This document shows, piece by piece, positions 1-6,846 of a stretch of DNA of 22,215 nt. Within the stretch, counting starts at the first letter, position 1. Each line of letters opens with the position of its first letter. Source of the DNA: a bacterium (GTDB lineage Bacteria; Patescibacteriota; Microgenomatia; Daviesbacterales; UBA10151); NCBI GenBank assembly GCA_027364775.1, contig DAHXOS010000076.1, positions 1 through 22,215 of the forward strand. The letters run 5' to 3'. The notes under the pieces were generated by a model that did not search any database, was not told where the DNA came from, and saw only the letters and a list, made by a program, of their open reading frames with translations. The translations under genes were made by a program, and so were the position numbers.

Positions 1-102
1 GTCAAAACCTAAAACATTATCTACAGTTCTCATGAAGGAAATGTAATCTTTTCTACTAAACTTAGGAAGTGTGTAAATTAATTTGTTAAAATCACTTGGC
101 AA
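1..102 (-). CDS. Possible 5' end of an unidentified gene running off the window
   Basis: An open minus-strand frame of 34 codons runs from a TTG at 102 to the window edge, with an in-frame TAA just upstream of it. The translation has a natural mix of hydrophobic and charged residues (it includes NKLIYTLPKFSRKDYISF), which is more protein-like than a random AT-rich frame. An ATG at 33 is an alternative start. No Shine-Dalgarno sequence is visible before either start. A TATGAT hexamer lies upstream at about 125-130, but with no clear -35. I do not recognise the family, and too little is present to assign a role. Confidence 0.3.
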   Translation of the reverse strand, partial: MPSDFNKLIYTLPKFSRKDYISFMRTVDNVLGFD

Positions 103-170
103 TTGTAGTTACTGTCTCAAATGTATCATAACTTTTTCAGCTAGGGGGTTACTTATTCTTCAGTTTGTTT

Positions 171-1013
171 TTATTTAATCGCTGTTACACCAAATTCTTC
201 AGGGTGAGAAATAATTTCTTTAAAGCCTACTGCTTTTAACCTTTGGATTACACCTTTTGTTACCATGCTGCCGTGTTCGCTATTTGGATCTCCAATGTAA
301 TGGAATAACTGTCCGCCTGATCTTAAGACTCGAAAAAGCTGTCTATAAAAATCCTCAGAATATAGCTCCCCAGCCAGCTTAAAAGTCGGTTGGTCATGCA
401 AAATAGCCTCAAACTGACCATCCCCAAACTTTTTTATCTCTTCCAAAATATCACCTATTATTATTTTGATCTCACTATTAAAAAGCTCTTCTGACCAGGG
501 ATTTACTTTTGCTACATCTAAAGCAGCAGGATCAATCTCTACAGTTGTGACTTGCGCTCCCTTTTTATAAGCTTCAATTGCTGTATAACCTAAACCCATA
601 GAGGTATCTAAAAAATTTTTACCATTTAGAGATTTAAAAATATTAATTTTGGATTTAGAATCTAAAATTGGGTTAGTATTTTTTATTCTGTGCATTAAAA
701 TACCAGAAACTAAAGTGGTTGGAGCAAATTGAGTAGGCAACAAAGTCCTAACCCACTTTGTTTTTTCAGAAAAAACTGTTACTGCCTCTATTCCATCATC
801 TTTTATTAAAAAACACTTATTGTCTTTTTTGGCAATTTTTTTAAGTTCACTTAAGCTTAAGACTCTGCCATTTTCTAAAACAGCTTCGTTTTTATAAAGA
901 TTTAATTTTGTTTGAGTTTTATTTAAATCTAACGAAGAAATAACCTCGGTTTGATCTTTTTTAATAGCTTCTAAAATCTGTTTAGCTTGAATATGCGAAA
1001 GAATCGGAAACAT
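171..1013 (-). CDS. SAM-dependent methyltransferase of archaeal type (COG2521-like)
   Basis: This is a predicted class I methyltransferase of 280 residues. The SAM-binding motif I is FLDTSMGLGYTA (residues 134-145) and the acidic end of strand 2 is VEIDP (158-162). A catalytic-region motif HDQPTF (206-211) is followed by AGELYSEDFY (214-223) and LFHYIGDP (236-243). This order is what I recall of the archaeal predicted-methyltransferase family COG2521; its substrate is not known to me. The first roughly 125 residues form a separate N-terminal region. I chose the ATG at 1013 over the TTG one codon upstream; no clear ribosome site favours either. It lies about 50 bases after rpsJ in the same frame as that gene's TAG stop, and is probably co-transcribed with it. 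No terminator was seen downstream. Confidence 0.7.
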   Translation of the reverse strand: MFPILSHIQAKQILEAIKKDQTEVISSLDLNKTQTKLNLYKNEAVLENGRVLSLSELKKIAKKDNKCFLIKDDGIEAVTVFSEKTKWVRTLLPTQFAPTTLVSGILMHRIKNTNPILDSKSKINIFKSLNGKNFLDTSMGLGYTAIEAYKKGAQVTTVEIDPAALDVAKVNPWSEELFNSEIKIIIGDILEEIKKFGDGQFEAILHDQPTFKLAGELYSEDFYRQLFRVLRSGGQLFHYIGDPNSEHGSMVTKGVIQRLKAVGFKEIISHPEEFGVTAIK

Positions 1014-1064
1014 CAATGATTTTACGTTTTTGAAACAACAAGGAAAGATGTCACAGCAAGTAAA

Positions 1065-1373
1065 CTACATTTTTACTTCTATATCCACTCCTGCAGGTAA
1101 TTCAAGGTGCATAAGAGCATCTATTGTCTTATCCGTAGGCTCTACTATATCAATTACTCTTTTGTGAACTTTAATTTCAAATGCTTCCTGAATATTCTTT
1201 TCTACAAAAGGAGAACGGATAACGGTAATAGTGGATCTTTTGGTTGGTAGAGGCACAGGACCAACAATTTTGGCACCGGTGCGTAAAGCAGTATCTAATA
1301 ACTGCTCACAAGTTGAGTCTAAGACCCGGTGATCATATGCTTTTAATCTAACTCTTATACGTCCTTTAGCCAT
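1065..1373 (-). CDS. rpsJ: 30S ribosomal protein S10
   Basis: S10 is a small-subunit head protein; in many bacteria it also serves as NusE in transcription antitermination. The 102-residue product has the family's usual length and signature: it opens with IRVRLKAYDHRVLD, and contains the GPVPLPTKR loop (residues 38-46) and the SPFVEKNIQEAFEIKVHKR segment. The ATG is preceded by GAGGAAAAGGA, an acceptable Shine-Dalgarno region. In most bacteria rpsJ opens the large S10 ribosomal operon. Here it follows tuf across a terminator, and the next gene is a methyltransferase rather than rplC, so the S10 operon is split in this genome. Confidence 0.97.
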   Translation of the reverse strand: MAKGRIRVRLKAYDHRVLDSTCEQLLDTALRTGAKIVGPVPLPTKRSTITVIRSPFVEKNIQEAFEIKVHKRVIDIVEPTDKTIDALMHLELPAGVDIEVKM

Positions 1374-1410
1374 ATTTTTGTTTATCCTTTTCCTCTGTTA
1401 ATGTGCGATA

Positions 1411-1416
1411 ATTATA
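1411..1416 (-). promoter_or_regulatory. -10 box of a probable rpsJ promoter
   Basis: A perfect TATAAT lies on the minus strand between the tuf terminator and rpsJ, giving a leader of about 30 nt. No good -35 hexamer is present at 16-18 bases; that position falls within the terminator. It would let rpsJ be transcribed independently of the tuf unit. Confidence 0.4.
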
Positions 1417-1426
1417 CCCTAGTCAC

Positions 1427-1453
1427 AAAAAAAGAGCCACTAATGGGCTCTTT
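1427..1453 (-). terminator. Rho-independent terminator after tuf
   Basis: On the minus strand, an 8-bp stem AAAGAGCC/GGCTCTTT with a 7-nt loop (1431-1453) runs directly into a run of seven T (1427-1433). It lies about 35 bases past the tuf stop. The T-tract exists only in the minus direction. Confidence 0.88.
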
Positions 1454-1455
1454 AG

Positions 1456-1479
1456 ATCCTGAAACCCTAGGTTCAGGAT
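1456..1479 (-). other. Hairpin between tuf stop and its terminator
   Basis: An 8-bp stem (ATCCTGAA with TTCAGGAT) encloses an 8-nt loop and has no T-tract. It directly precedes the terminator and may protect the tuf mRNA 3' end or assist termination; this role is inferred only from position. Confidence 0.5.
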
Positions 1480-1487
1480 AGCAGTTG

Positions 1488-2663
1488 TTAGGCAATAATT
1501 TTAGTAATTACTCCGGCTCCAACTGTCTTACCACCCTCTCGGATAGCAAATCTCAAGCCTTCTTCCATAGCAACTGGTGTAATAAGTTTTGCTGTAATCT
1601 TAACTGAGTCTCCAGGCATAGCCATCTCAACACCTTCAGGAAGTTGGACTTCACCTGTTACATCTGTAGTTCTGATGTAAAATTGTGGTCTGTAACCTTT
1701 AAAGAACGGTGTATGTCTTCCACCTTCTTCTTTGGAAAGAACATAAATTTCAGCTCCAAATTCAGAATGAGGGGTAATACTCCCAGGTTTAGCTAATACT
1801 TGACCTCTCTCAACATCATCTTTTTCAACACCGCGAAGTAAGATACCAGCATTGTCTCCGGCTTCTCCCTGATCTAATTGTTTATGAAACATCTCAACTC
1901 CGGTAACTACTGATTTTTTGGTTGGTCTAATACCTACAATTTCAATCTCTTCATTAACCTTCACAACTCCTCTTTCTATTCTTCCTGTTACAACTGTTCC
2001 CCGGCCTTTAATTGAGAAGACATCCTCAACAGCCATTAAGAACGGTTTATCTTTTTCACGAACTGGGGTTGGAATCCATTCATCAACAGCTTCCATTAAT
2101 TTCTCAATTGAAGCTACTGCTTCTGGGTCACCTTCCAAAGCTTTTCTAGCTGATCCTCTGATAATAGGAGAGTTTGGATCATATTCGTATTTTTTAAGTA
2201 AATCTCTAACTTCTTCTTCTACTAAATCAAGTAATTCTGCATCATCAACCATATCACATTTATTAAGATAGACAACAATTGCCGGAACACCAACCTGGCG
2301 AGCCAATAATAAGTGTTCTCTGGTTTGAGGCATTGGACCATCCGGAGCAGAAACCACCAAGATAGCACCGTCAGTTTGAGCTGCACCTGTTATCATATTC
2401 TTGATGTAGTCTGCGTGACCAGGCATGTCGATATGAGCATAGTGTCTTTTAGCAGTTTCGTATTCTTGGTGAGAGATTTTAATGGTAATACCACGGGCTT
2501 TTTCTTCAGGAGCACCGTCAATTTGCTCATAAGCTCTAAATTCAGCTTGACCTTTGTCTGCTAAAACTTTAGTAATAGCAGAAGTTAAAGTGGTTTTTCC
2601 ATGGTCAACGTGACCCATGGTACCGACGTTTACGTGTGGTTTTGATCTATCAAATGTTGCCAT
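1488..2663 (-). CDS. tuf: Translation elongation factor Tu
   Basis: EF-Tu delivers aminoacyl-tRNA to the ribosome as a GTP complex. The 391-residue product is full length. It has the P-loop GHVDHGKT (residues 18-25), the switch I GITI (58-61), a G3 box DMPGH (79-83), and NKCD (134-137), followed by beta-barrel domains 2 and 3 with the conserved GGRHTPFFKGYRPQFYIRTTD stretch (split across domain 3). The G3 box has Met where most bacteria have Cys (DCPGH), and switch I continues KISH where NTSH is usual. There is no Shine-Dalgarno sequence before the ATG; the leader back to fusA is about 210 bases and holds three hairpins. It ends in TAA, followed by a strong terminator. A single tuf copy is visible in this window. 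Confidence 0.98.
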   Translation of the reverse strand: MATFDRSKPHVNVGTMGHVDHGKTTLTSAITKVLADKGQAEFRAYEQIDGAPEEKARGITIKISHQEYETAKRHYAHIDMPGHADYIKNMITGAAQTDGAILVVSAPDGPMPQTREHLLLARQVGVPAIVVYLNKCDMVDDAELLDLVEEEVRDLLKKYEYDPNSPIIRGSARKALEGDPEAVASIEKLMEAVDEWIPTPVREKDKPFLMAVEDVFSIKGRGTVVTGRIERGVVKVNEEIEIVGIRPTKKSVVTGVEMFHKQLDQGEAGDNAGILLRGVEKDDVERGQVLAKPGSITPHSEFGAEIYVLSKEEGGRHTPFFKGYRPQFYIRTTDVTGEVQLPEGVEMAMPGDSVKITAKLITPVAMEEGLRFAIREGGKTVGAGVITKIIA

Positions 2664-2704
2664 ATTATTTTTTAAACTTTAACAATTTTAATGATTTTTA
2701 TCTG

Positions 2705-2724
2705 AAATTGCAACAGTGCAATTT
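2705..2724 (-). promoter_or_regulatory. Perfect 8-bp hairpin in the tuf leader
   Basis: AAATTGCA pairs with TGCAATTT around an ACAG loop, about 40 bases upstream of the tuf start. Because tuf has no visible ribosome-binding motif, a leader structure could influence translation initiation; that is inference. Confidence 0.45.
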
Positions 2725-2733
2725 TAAACCATT

Positions 2734-2754
2734 AAAAACCAGCTATTAAAGCTG
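2734..2754 (-). terminator. Weak terminator-like hairpin in the fusA-tuf gap
   Basis: A 5-bp stem CAGCT/AGCTG (2740-2754) with loop TTAAT is followed on the minus strand by five T. It is too short for high confidence, but it is the second of three hairpins in this gap. Confidence 0.3.
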
Positions 2755-2774
2755 ATTACTTATGTAATATACAC

Positions 2775-2829
2775 AAAAATTAGAGCCTACGCAAGAGGGA
2801 AAATTAACGCCTTAATCCTCTTCAGGCTC
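2775..2829 (-). terminator. Probable terminator or attenuator after fusA
   Basis: Transcribed from the minus strand, a two-part stem (outer GAGCCT/AGGCTC, inner AAGAGG/CCTCTT, 2783-2829) lies about 45 bases past the fusA stop and is followed by TAATTTTTG. The T-run is only five long and starts three bases after the stem. Partial termination here would lower tuf read-through from fusA, or the structure may be an mRNA processing site. Confidence 0.5.
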
Positions 2830-2873
2830 CGGTTATTTGATCTTTAATGAAGATTAGATAAGATATTGGTCAA

Positions 2874-5015
2874 TTAAGATTCTACTCTACCGGTAAAGCC
2901 TGAGGCTGCTATAACCTTTTGAGTAATATTTGAAGGTACTTCCTCATAATGGGATGGTTCGATATAAGCAGTGGCTCTACCCTGAGACATAGATCTAATT
3001 GTTGTAATATAACCTCCTAGCTCTGCCAAAGGTACTAAAGCATTAATAATTGTGGCATTACCACGCTTCTCTGTTCCTTGAATTTGAGCTCTTTTAGATG
3101 ATAAATCCCCAATTAAATCACCCATAAATTCATCAGGGCTGGAAACTTCTACTTTCATAATAGGCTCTAGTAAGACTACTCCGGCTTTAGGAGCTGCATC
3201 AGATATGGCAAATGAACCTGCAATCTTAAAGGCCATTTCGTTTGAATCTACTTCATGATAAGAACCGTCGTAAACTGTAACTTTAAGGTCTGTTAAGGGA
3301 TAACCTGCCAACACCCCGGTATCTTCTTTTTCTATCACTCCTTTTTCTATAGCCGGGATATATTCTCTAGGGATTGCTCCTCCAACTATCTCTGACTTAA
3401 ACTCTCTACCTAAGCCTCTTGGCAAAGGTTCAATTCTGATTAGACAATGTCCATAATTACCACGACCTCCAGATTGCTTAATATATTTACCTTCACCGTT
3501 TGCTATTTGGGTAATTGTCTCTCTGTAAGCTACTTGTGGTTGGCCAACATTAGCATCAACCTTAAATTCTCTTTTCATTCGGTCAACGATAATTTCTAAA
3601 TGAAGTTCACCCATACCGGAGATAATAGTTTGACCGGTTTCAGGGTTAGATTTTACTCTAAAGGTTGGGTCTTCCTCTGCTAACCTTTGGAGCGCTACAG
3701 CAAGCTTTTCTTGATCTGATTTTGTTTTAGGTTCGATAGCTAAAGAGATAACCGGCTCGGCAAAGTTAATGGATTCTAATTGAATTAGATTAGACTCATC
3801 ACATAATGTATCCCCGGTTACTGTGTCTTTTAATCCTACAACAGCGATAATCTCTCCTGCATAAGCTTCATCAATCTCTTCTCTTTCATTAGCATGCATC
3901 AGTAAGACTCGCCCAACCCGTTCCTTAATACCCTTGGTAGAGTTGTAAATATAAGAACCACTCTTTAAAGTACCGGAATAAACTCTGATATAAGTTAACC
4001 TTCCAACGTGTGGATCTACCTGAATCTTAAAGGCTAAAGCACCTAAAGGAGCATCTTTAGTATTTTCAAATGATTTTGGTTCCTCTGTTCTTGGGTCTTT
4101 ACCTGTTAAAGCTGGAATATCTAAAGGGGATGGTAAATATTCAATCACTGCATCAAGCATAGGTTGCACACCTTTATTTCTAAGTGAGGATCCTGCCATA
4201 ACCGGTACAATTTTCTTAGATATAATTGCTTTCCTTAAAGCCTTTTTAAGTTCATCAACTTCTATCTCTTCTCCATTAAAAAATCTTTCCATCAAAACTT
4301 CATCTGTTCCACAAATCTCCTCAATTAATTTATCCCTATGAAGTTTAACAGCCTCAACCATATCAGCAGGAATTTCTTCTTCCACGAACTTAGCTCCTGT
4401 TTCATCCCCTAACCAAACTAATGCTTTTTGAGTCAGTAAGTCTACAACCCCTCTAAAGGTATTTTCAGCTCCAATTGGTAAATTATAGGCAATAGCATTA
4501 GCTCCGAGCCTATCCCTGGCTGATTGAATTGTGCCTAAAAAGTCAGCACCAACAACATCCATCTTATTTGAGAAGGCAATTAACGGTACACCGTATTTAT
4601 CTGCCTGTCTCCAGACGGTTTCGGTTTGAGATTGAACACCGGAGGCACTATCTAACACAATAACTCCCCCATCCAAAACTCTTAAAGATCTCTCTACTTC
4701 AACCGTAAAATCAACGTGTCCCGGAGTATCAATTAAGTTAATTCTCATTTCCTGATCTGCAAAAGGACCGGACTTTGGGGTCCAAAAGGTAGTAATAGCT
4801 GCAGAAACAATCGTAATTCCTCTTTCTTTTTCCTGCTCCATCCAGTCTGTAGTGGTTGTACCCTCATCAATATCACCAATTTTATAGGTTCTACCGGTGT
4901 AAAATAAAATTCTTTCGGTGGTAGTAGTTTTCCCAGCATCAATATGGGCAATAATACCCATATTACGGATACGGTCTAGAGGAAAATCTCTTTTTGTTTT
5001 TGTGGGAGTAGCCAT
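2874..5015 (-). CDS. fusA: Translation elongation factor G
   Basis: EF-G is the GTPase that drives ribosomal translocation and, with ribosome recycling factor, subunit splitting. At 713 residues it is a complete five-domain protein. Seen in order are the P-loop AHIDAGKTT (about 20-28), switch I with ERGITI, the G3 motif DTPGHVDF, the G4 motif NKMD, and a domain IV segment with QSGGRGNYGHC. The C-terminal domain V ends in YEEVPSNITQKVIAASG. The ATG lies 3 bases after the stop of the Gre-like gene upstream, so the two are almost certainly translated from one message. The ribosome site is weak (GCAGG, inside the upstream gene's last codons), which would fit translational coupling. Confidence 0.98.
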   Translation of the reverse strand: MATPTKTKRDFPLDRIRNMGIIAHIDAGKTTTTERILFYTGRTYKIGDIDEGTTTTDWMEQEKERGITIVSAAITTFWTPKSGPFADQEMRINLIDTPGHVDFTVEVERSLRVLDGGVIVLDSASGVQSQTETVWRQADKYGVPLIAFSNKMDVVGADFLGTIQSARDRLGANAIAYNLPIGAENTFRGVVDLLTQKALVWLGDETGAKFVEEEIPADMVEAVKLHRDKLIEEICGTDEVLMERFFNGEEIEVDELKKALRKAIISKKIVPVMAGSSLRNKGVQPMLDAVIEYLPSPLDIPALTGKDPRTEEPKSFENTKDAPLGALAFKIQVDPHVGRLTYIRVYSGTLKSGSYIYNSTKGIKERVGRVLLMHANEREEIDEAYAGEIIAVVGLKDTVTGDTLCDESNLIQLESINFAEPVISLAIEPKTKSDQEKLAVALQRLAEEDPTFRVKSNPETGQTIISGMGELHLEIIVDRMKREFKVDANVGQPQVAYRETITQIANGEGKYIKQSGGRGNYGHCLIRIEPLPRGLGREFKSEIVGGAIPREYIPAIEKGVIEKEDTGVLAGYPLTDLKVTVYDGSYHEVDSNEMAFKIAGSFAISDAAPKAGVVLLEPIMKVEVSSPDEFMGDLIGDLSSKRAQIQGTEKRGNATIINALVPLAELGGYITTIRSMSQGRATAYIEPSHYEEVPSNITQKVIAASGFTGRVES

Positions 5016-5018
5016 AAA

Positions 5019-5258
5019 TTAAGCCTGCTGTACAACACCCTTTCCTTCTTCCAAATCAGAAATAATCTTTTTTACATCTGCAATTCTGGCTCTCCAGGTA
5101 TCTGCATCTTCAGCTGCCATCTGATAAGCTGCATTTTCTCTTAAATCTCCCTCTTTAGCAGCCTCACCTTTTTTGACCATTATCTCCTCTAACTCTTTTT
5201 CAAGAATTGTAAGTTTTTCCTGCCACATTTTTATCTTTTCCTGTCTTAGCTTGTCCAT
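5019..5258 (-). CDS. Stand-alone GreA N-terminal coiled-coil domain protein
   Basis: This 79-residue protein matches the N-terminal coiled-coil half of GreA/GreB transcript-cleavage factors. The match includes the tip EGDLRENAAY (36-45), where Asp-38 and Glu-41 correspond to the E. coli GreA tip acids D41 and E44 that act at the RNA polymerase active site. The second helix (AEDADTWRARIADVKKIISDL) also fits. The usual C-terminal FKBP-like domain, which anchors Gre factors to polymerase, is missing, and the reading frame ends cleanly in TAA. Canonical GreA has about 158 residues. It is the first gene of a unit with fusA, under its own promoter. It could be a minimal secondary-channel factor or a competitor of full-length GreA; the function is inferred. 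Confidence 0.75.
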   Translation of the reverse strand: MDKLRQEKIKMWQEKLTILEKELEEIMVKKGEAAKEGDLRENAAYQMAAEDADTWRARIADVKKIISDLEEGKGVVQQA

Positions 5259-5275
5259 ATTTATAGTTTTTGGTC

Positions 5276-5303
5276 AAAAAATGAATCCCAAAAGCAATTG
5301 GGA
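5276..5303 (-). terminator. Terminator-like hairpin in the gre-fusA leader
   Basis: On the minus strand, a 6-bp stem TCCCAA/TTGGGA (5286-5303) is followed after TTCA by six T (5276-5281). It sits immediately after the predicted transcription start and 17 bases before the first gene. It may attenuate transcription or protect the 5' end. Confidence 0.5.
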
Positions 5304-5314
5304 ATTAGGTGTAA

Positions 5315-5343
5315 ATATTAGCTCATTGAGATTAATAAGTCAA
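5315..5343 (-). promoter_or_regulatory. Promoter for the gre-like/fusA/tuf unit
   Basis: TTGACT (5338-5343) and TAATAT (5315-5320) are separated by exactly 17 bases on the minus strand, close to the sigma-70 consensus. The predicted start is near 5308, giving a leader of about 50 nt. The divergent plus-strand gene begins at 5416. Confidence 0.6.
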
Positions 5344-5401
5344 ATTATCTCTTGCAAAATTATTACCCACTCTTAATCTGATACTTATCTGGTATAACTA
5401 A

Positions 5402-5407
5402 TATAAT
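5402..5407 (+). promoter_or_regulatory. -10 box close to the start of the small anchored-protein gene
   Basis: A perfect TATAAT ends 8 bases before the ATG at 5416, and no Shine-Dalgarno sequence is present. If used, transcription would start at or within a base or two of the ATG, giving a leaderless message. A second box, TATAAC, lies at 5393-5398. No clear -35 is seen. Confidence 0.35.
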
Positions 5408-5415
5408 CATTAACT

Positions 5416-5694
5416 ATGGGTAGAAATAGTTTATCAGTCATTATAGGAATAATTCTTTTCGTTTTAATCATAGGATTTCTATTAAGTAGGGGTTTATTTA
5501 GGAGTAATAATGAGACTTCTCCTAATCCTACAACCTCCACTAGCCAAAATGATACTTCACCTGCTCAATCAACAGAACCCAGCTCTTCTCCCAGTCCAGA
5601 TGTCTCTACCTCACCCTCTGTTGGTAATAGCACGCTAAGAATATCTCCTTCACCAAGTACTCTCCGTAGCCCTGCAGCTTCTAGCATTCCTTAA
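5416..5694 (+). CDS. Small membrane-anchored Ser/Pro/Thr-rich protein, unknown function
   Basis: This is the only plus-strand gene in the window, with 92 residues. The N-terminus is one hydrophobic helix (about residues 8-27) after a short basic start (MGRNSL), which indicates a signal anchor. The rest is a low-complexity tail of Ser, Pro, Thr and Asn with repeated SPS/TSP units, the type of sequence found in extracellular spacers. No enzymatic domain is visible, and I do not recognise a family. Its 3' end overlaps the convergent NUDIX gene by 14 bases, and a plus-strand terminator follows at 5701-5728. The independent promoter and terminator signals support a real gene despite the low complexity. 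Confidence 0.6.
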   Translation: MGRNSLSVIIGIILFVLIIGFLLSRGLFRSNNETSPNPTTSTSQNDTSPAQSTEPSSSPSPDVSTSPSVGNSTLRISPSPSTLRSPAASSIP

Positions 5695-6172
5695 GACCTG
5701 AAGTTATTCTTACTAACTTTACTTTTTTCACTGTCTTTTCAGTTCTTATTTCAGTTAAGTAAACAGTAAATAAATCAATCAAGCTAAAATCTCTTTTTTT
5801 CCATTCCTCTACCACTTTAACAGTAGAAGGAATTATTTTTTTAGCTAAAAGGTTGTCTTTGCTTACCCATTCTAAAACTCCATCATCACTTTTAGGCAAA
5901 GAGTTAGCCTGATATATCCCCCAAAAATAATGTAGTGACTCATTAGCATTTAAGATTATTGCCCGGGCAAATTCTTTAAGCTCAATTCCTTCCAATCCAG
6001 TTTCTTCTTTTAGTTCCCTGTAAGTAGATTTAAGTAGCTCTTCTCCTTCCTCTACCTTACCTCCAACTCCGGTATAAAAATTAGCTGCAAAGGTTTTATT
6101 GGCAGCTCTTTTTAAAAAAATAACTTTATTAAGGGGGTTCTGATCAACCAAAAAAACAATATTCCACTTCAT
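5681..6172 (-). CDS. NUDIX hydrolase (MutT/8-oxo-dGTPase type)
   Basis: This hydrolyses a nucleoside diphosphate linked to another moiety; close relatives clean oxidised dGTP from the nucleotide pool. A perfect NUDIX box GX5EX7REUXEEXGU lies at residues 38-60 (from GKVEEGE to RELKEETGL), with the Mg-binding REXXEE glutamates intact. The protein has 163 residues; the last roughly 40 are a basic tail beyond the core fold. A TATAAT box ends 7 bases before the ATG and no Shine-Dalgarno sequence is visible. The gene converges on the plus-strand anchored-protein gene with a 14-base tail overlap, and ends in TAG. The exact substrate cannot be read from the sequence. Confidence 0.88.
   Translation of the reverse strand: MKWNIVFLVDQNPLNKVIFLKRAANKTFAANFYTGVGGKVEEGEELLKSTYRELKEETGLEGIELKEFARAIILNANESLHYFWGIYQANSLPKSDDGVLEWVSKDNLLAKKIIPSTVKVVEEWKKRDFSLIDLFTVYLTEIRTEKTVKKVKLVRITSGLKEC
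5701..5728 (+). terminator. Terminator for the plus-strand anchored-protein gene
   Basis: A perfect 6-bp stem AAGTTA/TAACTT (5701-5719) with a 7-nt loop is followed by TAC and six T. It begins 6 bases after the gene's stop and lies inside the C-terminal codons of the convergent NUDIX gene. Confidence 0.5.
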
Positions 6173-6179
6173 ACAAATT

Positions 6180-6185
6180 ATTATA
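6180..6185 (-). promoter_or_regulatory. -10 box next to the NUDIX start
   Basis: TATAAT on the minus strand ends 7 bases before the ATG at 6172. Transcription from it would yield a nearly or fully leaderless mRNA. No convincing -35 is seen. Confidence 0.4.
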
Positions 6186-6233
6186 CTTTTTTCTTTACTG
6201 TTTTGGCCGTAAAAAAGTGCAAGAATAATAAAT

Positions 6234-6689
6234 TTATGGAACTAACTTTGGAGCATTAGATATAGGTTTTTCTGTTTCTTTTTTTGAATACCAGCTAGTT
6301 ATATCCTCTAATTGCTCATTATATTCATTATCAGGCGTGTAGTCTTGTCTAAGATCATGGTGGTAGGCTTGATACCGGGATGCTGAATAACCAGAGCCAT
6401 AACCTAAAGTCTTATCTTCCTCTTCTTCTTTAGTTCTTTTATAGAGATACCAATACGCTACAGGAATTAAAAATAGCGGTAATACCCAGAGCGGGTTCAT
6501 ATCCCAGACATCTGCCGGATCTATTGTTGAGGTATTGCCAAAGATATCATTTCTAGAATTGCTATTTATATTGCCTAGCGTTGGTTGATAAGAATTATTT
6601 AAATTTTGGGCGGACACTATTTTTGGAACGGTTAACCCAGATAAAACAATTAGCGTAGCGATAACAAATGAAAGTAATGGTTTTATCAT
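6234..6689 (-). CDS. Predicted secreted/membrane protein with one C-proximal helix, unknown function
   Basis: The 151-residue protein starts with a signal peptide (basic MIK, hydrophobic core to about 20, likely cleavage after VSA at 27). An Asn/Ser-rich external stretch follows (28-60), then a second hydrophobic helix WVLPLFLIPVAYWYLY (68-83). The cytoplasmic tail is charged: it begins KRTKEEEEDK, continues Tyr/Gly/Ser-rich, and ends Pro-rich. The layout suggests a type I membrane protein with a short external domain. I recognise no family. It lies between rpsG and the NUDIX gene, where the usual str operon would continue to fusA. No Shine-Dalgarno sequence or clear promoter was found. The remaining gap to rpsG (6690-6846) shows no further gene. 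Confidence 0.65.
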   Translation of the reverse strand: MIKPLLSFVIATLIVLSGLTVPKIVSAQNLNNSYQPTLGNINSNSRNDIFGNTSTIDPADVWDMNPLWVLPLFLIPVAYWYLYKRTKEEEEDKTLGYGSGYSASRYQAYHHDLRQDYTPDNEYNEQLEDITSWYSKKETEKPISNAPKLVP

Positions 6690-6846
6690 AGGGAATTTAT
6701 TAATTGCCTAAATAATAGCGTGAAAAAATAAGTTCTGAAGCAAAATTTAGTAAGGGAAAGATAAGAGCATTAAAGATAAATTAATCAAAAATTAAAGTTA
6801 GTAAATTGCTAAGGTTAACATCTAAAAAGGACAAAGCTTGAGGATA

